Source of the DNA: Plantibacter auratus
GTDB lineage: Bacteria; Actinomycetota; Actinomycetes; Actinomycetales; Microbacteriaceae
DNA length: 64,000 nucleotides
NCBI RefSeq assembly: GCF_050587365.1
Contig: NZ_JBOBFV010000004.1
Coordinates: 62,001 to 126,000 of the forward strand
Direction of reading: 5' to 3'
The notes under the pieces are model-generated. The model worked only from the letters and a program-made list of their open reading frames with translations. It was not told the DNA's origin and searched no databases. The position numbers and the translations under genes are program-made. The number at the start of each line of letters is the position of its first letter. Position 1 is the first letter of the stretch. Shown piece after piece: positions 61,129-64,000 of this stretch.

Positions 61129-61944
61129 GTGCCCCCTCTCTCTTTTCCCGCCTCCGCACCCGATCTGATCAGCGACCACCCCGCCGCGAGCTGGCCCGTG
61201 CGCACACCGTGGCTCACCGCCATCGCCTTCGCACTCGTCCCCGTGGTGTTCACGGCCGGCGCGTCAGCAGCAGCGCAACTCTCCGGGGCGAGCGAGGCCG
61301 GGGCAGCCCTCGTCCTCGCCGCCGGAGCAGCCGTCTCCGCGATCCTCGGCCTGGTCGTCATGCGCCTGTCGCCGTCTCGAGTCCGCGACTACGGCTATCG
61401 GCGTCCGCGGCGAGCGCGCGCCGCACTCTGGTTCATCCCGGCGGCAGCCACCGTCCTGATCATCCTCGGCACCCAGGGCGTCCGCGTCGACGCACCGACC
61501 GTCGCGGCGTATGGGGTCCTCGTCGCCGCCGTCGCACTGAACGAAGAGACCTGGTTCCGCGGCATCGTGTTCGCGATCCTCCGCGCACGCAGCACCCGCG
61601 CGGCCCTCGTCGGCAGTTCCGTCCTCTTCGGCGTCCTGCACCTGGCGAACCTCGCTGGCGGCGCAGACGTCGGCTCATCCATCCTGCAGGTGGCGTTCGC
61701 AGCACTGTTCGGCCTCGTCGCCGCCCAGCTCCTCGTGCTCACCGGCAGCCTCTGGCCCGCGATCGCCTGGCACGCCGCTTGGAATTTCGTCAGCTTCATC
61801 GGCGGCGACGCGACCGACAGCCGGTCGCTCGTCGGACTCGGCGCGGCCTGCCTCGTCATGCTCGGCTATGCGGTGTTCCTCGGTCGGCGGACGCCATCAA
61901 GGCCAAGCGGGACAGCAGCGACCGGCTCCCCAGCCCTACCCTGA
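61129..61944 (+). CDS. CPBP-family intramembrane metalloprotease (Abi)
   Basis: The 271-residue multispan protein has the CPBP motifs NEETWFRG (E139-E140-x3-R144), VLFGVLHLANL (His) and IAWHAAWNF (His). These residues form the active site in type II CAAX-prenyl-protease relatives. I place the start at GTG 61129: TATTCT ends 6 bases earlier, and the ATG at 61114 falls inside the palindromic operator. The adjacent TetR gene starts 4 bases after the stop. Its substrate is unknown. Confidence 0.83.
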   Translation: MPPLSFPASAPDLISDHPAASWPVRTPWLTAIAFALVPVVFTAGASAAAQLSGASEAGAALVLAAGAAVSAILGLVVMRLSPSRVRDYGYRRPRRARAALWFIPAAATVLIILGTQGVRVDAPTVAAYGVLVAAVALNEETWFRGIVFAILRARSTRAALVGSSVLFGVLHLANLAGGADVGSSILQVAFAALFGLVAAQLLVLTGSLWPAIAWHAAWNFVSFIGGDATDSRSLVGLGAACLVMLGYAVFLGRRTPSRPSGTAATGSPALP

Positions 61945-61948
61945 GAAC

Positions 61949-62536
61949 GTGGACCTGACCGACCGCCAAACCCAACTCGCCGACGCGGCGCTGCGGATCG
62001 TCGCACGGTCCGGCCTGGGCGCCCTCTCCTTCCGCGCCGTCGCGAGTGAGGACGACTGCTCGCTCGGTTCCGTGCAGAAGGCGTTCCCGAGCAAGCAGCG
62101 GATGGTAGCGGCAGCGTTCACGCGACTCCGCGACACCTCCGCGCCCCTGCCACCCGGCGAACCGGGCCGCCCGAACCTGCGACAGTGGCTCGTCGACCTG
62201 TTCATCGGCGTCCTCCCGCTCGACGAACCACGCCGAGCCGCACACCGCCAGGGCGAGGTGTTCGCACAGGTTGCGCTCGTCGACCCGGACATCGCTGACG
62301 CCATCGCCGAGAGCGACACCCGACTCCGCGGCCTCATCGCCTCGCTCGTGGCACGCGGGCGCGCGGAGGGCGAGATCCCGACGTGGGTCGATCCCGACAC
62401 CGCCGCTTGGGCCGTCTGGGCGCTCGCGGGCGGCGTCGCCTCCCAACTCGGCTACGACCCGGAACCCGAGAGCGAGGTCCGGAGCAGACTCGATGCGGCG
62501 ATCGGCGCGCTCCTGGGCGTCGCTGCCACCGACTGA
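61949..62536 (+). CDS. TetR-family regulator
   Basis: The 195-residue protein starts at GTG 61949. The TetR HTH is TDRQTQLADAALRIVARSGLGALSFRAVASEDDCSLGSVQKAFPSKQRMV (shown in part: ALRIVARSGLGALSF, GSVQKAFPSK). The rest is the helical ligand domain. It is cotranscribed with the CPBP protease and probably represses that operon. Confidence 0.88.
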   Translation: MDLTDRQTQLADAALRIVARSGLGALSFRAVASEDDCSLGSVQKAFPSKQRMVAAAFTRLRDTSAPLPPGEPGRPNLRQWLVDLFIGVLPLDEPRRAAHRQGEVFAQVALVDPDIADAIAESDTRLRGLIASLVARGRAEGEIPTWVDPDTAAWAVWALAGGVASQLGYDPEPESEVRSRLDAAIGALLGVAATD

Positions 62537-62632
62537 CGACCGGACCACGCGACCGGACCGCCGCGGATGAACGTCCGCTGAGAATCGGCGAGCGCAGGAA
62601 TGTCCCACCCCGCCGGAACCGTTCCCCTGAAC

Positions 62633-63280
62633 ATGACAACCATCGGAATCATCGGTTCAGGAAACATCGGCTCTCAGCTTGCACGCCTCACGGTGGCGCA
62701 GGGTCACGACGTCATCGTGTCCAACTCGCGCGGACCGGAGACGCTCACCGACCTCGTCTCGGAGCTCGGCGAGCACGCCACCGCCGGCACCGCCCTCGAC
62801 GCGGCCGAGCGTGGCGACATCGTCATCGTCACCATCCCGTTGCACGCGATCGACACCGTCCCCGTCGCACCGCTCGCGGGCAAGGTCGTCATCGACACGA
62901 ACAACTACTACCCCGAGCGCGACGGCCACATCGCCGAGCTCGACGAGGAGACCACCACCACGGCCGAGATGCTGCAGGCGCACCTCCCGGAGTCGCAGGT
63001 CGTGAAGGCGTTCAACCACATCTACGCAGCCGACCTCACCACCAAGGGCAAGCCGTCCGGCACCCCGAACCGCCGGGCCCTCGTCATCGCCGGTGACGAC
63101 GCCGACGCGAAGGCCACCGTCGCCGCACTCATCGACTCCTTCGGGTTCGAGCCCCTCGACATCGGCGCGCTCTCCGAGGGATGGCGCATCCAGCGCGACA
63201 CCCCCGGCTACGGTCCGGACGTCGACGCCGACAAGCTGCGCGAACTCGTCGCCGAGGCCAAGCGCTACCGCGACATGTAA
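62633..63280 (+). CDS. NADPH-dependent F420 reductase-like / NAD(P)-binding oxidoreductase
   Basis: The 215-residue Rossmann protein has MTTIGIIGSGNIGSQLARL, SNSRGPETL (NADP phosphate loop), and VIDTNNYYPERDG. This matches F420-dependent NADP oxidoreductase-like proteins. A longer start at 62600 (MSHPAG) is possible. Substrate unknown. Confidence 0.83.
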   Translation: MTTIGIIGSGNIGSQLARLTVAQGHDVIVSNSRGPETLTDLVSELGEHATAGTALDAAERGDIVIVTIPLHAIDTVPVAPLAGKVVIDTNNYYPERDGHIAELDEETTTTAEMLQAHLPESQVVKAFNHIYAADLTTKGKPSGTPNRRALVIAGDDADAKATVAALIDSFGFEPLDIGALSEGWRIQRDTPGYGPDVDADKLRELVAEAKRYRDM

Positions 63281-63294
63281 GTCACGCCGCATCG

Positions 63295-63351
63295 CGAATC
63301 GCCCCGAGTGGTCGTCCAGGAGGTCCTGGTACGACCACTCGGGGCGATTCG
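63295..63351. terminator. Very stable bidirectional terminator hairpin
   Basis: A perfect 21-bp stem (63295-63315 with 63331-63351) whose loop holds a further 6-bp stem (CCAGGA/TCCTGG). It lies between convergent genes. Confidence 0.85.
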
Positions 63352-63355
63352 TCGT

Positions 63356-63832
63356 TCAGTGGCCCGGTGGGTCGGCCCGCCATTCGAGGAGCAGCGGCGC
63401 TTCCTCGAACCCGGCGCGGCGGTAGACCGGCGCACCCGCGTCGTTCGAGCTGACGGAGACCCGGCCGATGTCGCGAGCTCGTGCGGCGTCGAGGAGTCCG
63501 TCGACGAGACGGCCGGCGATGCCGCGACCACGGAACCCCGGGCGGACGAAGACGCTCTGCACGTCGCCGGTCAGCCGGCGGAGGGCCCCGATGTTGGGTG
63601 CGCGGGAGAACACGACGAGCCATGCCATGCCGACGAGCTGATCGTCGACCTCGGCGATCAGGCACACCCGGGAGTCGGGGTCGACCGCGATCCACGAGAC
63701 GAGGTCATGTGCGAACAGCGCCCGTTCCCAGTCGGCGAGCGGGGCGGCGGGCGGCGACATCATGAGCTTCAGCTCGGCGAGCCCGGTGGCATCGGCTGGC
63801 GTGGCGACGCGGATCACGACCTCGGGTTCCAT
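63356..63832 (-). CDS. GNAT-family N-acetyltransferase
   Basis: The 158-residue protein shows RVATPADATGLAELK at the start, VGMAWLVVF, the acetyl-CoA loop SVFVRPGFRGRGIAGRLVDGLL, and SSNDAGAPVYRRAGFEE. Substrate unknown. ATG 63832 chosen as the first residue matching the GNAT domain start. Confidence 0.86.
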   Translation of the reverse strand: MEPEVVIRVATPADATGLAELKLMMSPPAAPLADWERALFAHDLVSWIAVDPDSRVCLIAEVDDQLVGMAWLVVFSRAPNIGALRRLTGDVQSVFVRPGFRGRGIAGRLVDGLLDAARARDIGRVSVSSNDAGAPVYRRAGFEEAPLLLEWRADPPGH

Positions 63833-63886
63833 GGGTCGAGTGTGCCACGGGCCGCTGTCATGGCTGGGAAGTGGTGAGTCCGGGGT

Positions 63887-63923
63887 GCCCTTCGACAGGC
63901 GGATCCTGAGCCTGTCGAAGGGC
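63887..63923. repeat. Dispersed GTCGAAGGG palindrome
   Basis: GCCCTTCGACAGGC (63887-63900) and GCCTGTCGAAGGGC (63910-63923) form a perfect 14-bp stem around a 9-base loop. The remaining 77 bases to the window end show no gene. Confidence 0.8.
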
Positions 63924-64000
63924 AGGGAGCGGAAAGGTGGCTCGAGCGGAGGGACCGCCGAGGCACCAGTGACCCGGAACCGAGTGACGGTCACTGAGCT

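Noticed and set aside
1..64000. tRNA or rRNA genes and att sites
   Set aside because: No cloverleaf-like sequence or rRNA segment was noticed, and the defence island shows no integrase or direct-repeat ends; a tRNAscan run would be needed to be certain.

Overview
The window reads as chromosome from a high-GC Gram-positive actinobacterium, most likely of the Microbacteriaceae. The signs are uniformly GC-rich coding sequence with GC-rich third positions, Eis-type acetyltransferase, MmpS/DUF4190 and DUF2510 proteins, an F420-type NADP reductase, and the short GTCGAAGGG-type intergenic palindromes common in that group. The genus is not fixed by anything I can see. No rRNA, tRNA, CRISPR array or complete insertion sequence was recognised.

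1-17.8 kb is carbohydrate utilisation. A LacI-type regulon (1-7.0 kb) holds a secreted beta-helix polysaccharide-active protein translationally coupled to a membrane-anchored PPIase-like chaperone, a divergent GH35 beta-galactosidase, and the LacI repressor, with three near-identical 14-bp operator candidates. A second, DeoR-controlled operon (10.0-17.8 kb) runs GH4 glycosidase, sugar-binding lipoprotein, two ABC permeases, a SIS-domain sugar-phosphate isomerase/deaminase and a BadF/NagK-type kinase. An aldo/keto reductase and a GntR-DUF1648 pair lie between them.

17.9-28.8 kb is a mixed stretch: a DUF2268 zinc protease with a MerR-type promoter facing a TipAL-like MerR gene, a wall-anchored protein with lamin-tail repeats, a dienelactone-hydrolase-like enzyme, a BRP-like VOC protein, an Eis-like acetyltransferase, an autoregulated MerR, and a Fic protein overlapping a GNAT gene. 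28.8-32.6 kb holds threonine catabolism (tdh-kbl) divergent from an unusual LysR regulator fused to a C-terminal VOC/glyoxalase domain.

32.7-51.1 kb looks like a defence island: a DUF2510 protein and a membrane serine hydrolase, a 2160-residue HEPN-DUF4011-helicase-Vsr-like protein, and an operon of SNF2-type helicase, type III Mod methyltransferase and type III Res. The last three use visibly more A/T-ending codons than their neighbours.

51.3-64 kb is housekeeping and stress genes: MarR/MBL/SnoaL, two DUF4190-MmpS paralogues flanking a DUF2510-TM2 protein, OsmC, a methyltransferase, an AlkC-like DNA glycosylase, CPBP protease with TetR, an F420-dependent reductase and a GNAT. Three kinds of dispersed or intergenic palindromic repeat punctuate the window. 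The most notable is a 125-146 bp element present five times in the first 20 kb. Several genes, mostly regulators, have a -10-like hexamer exactly 6 nt before the start codon and are probably read from leaderless mRNAs.
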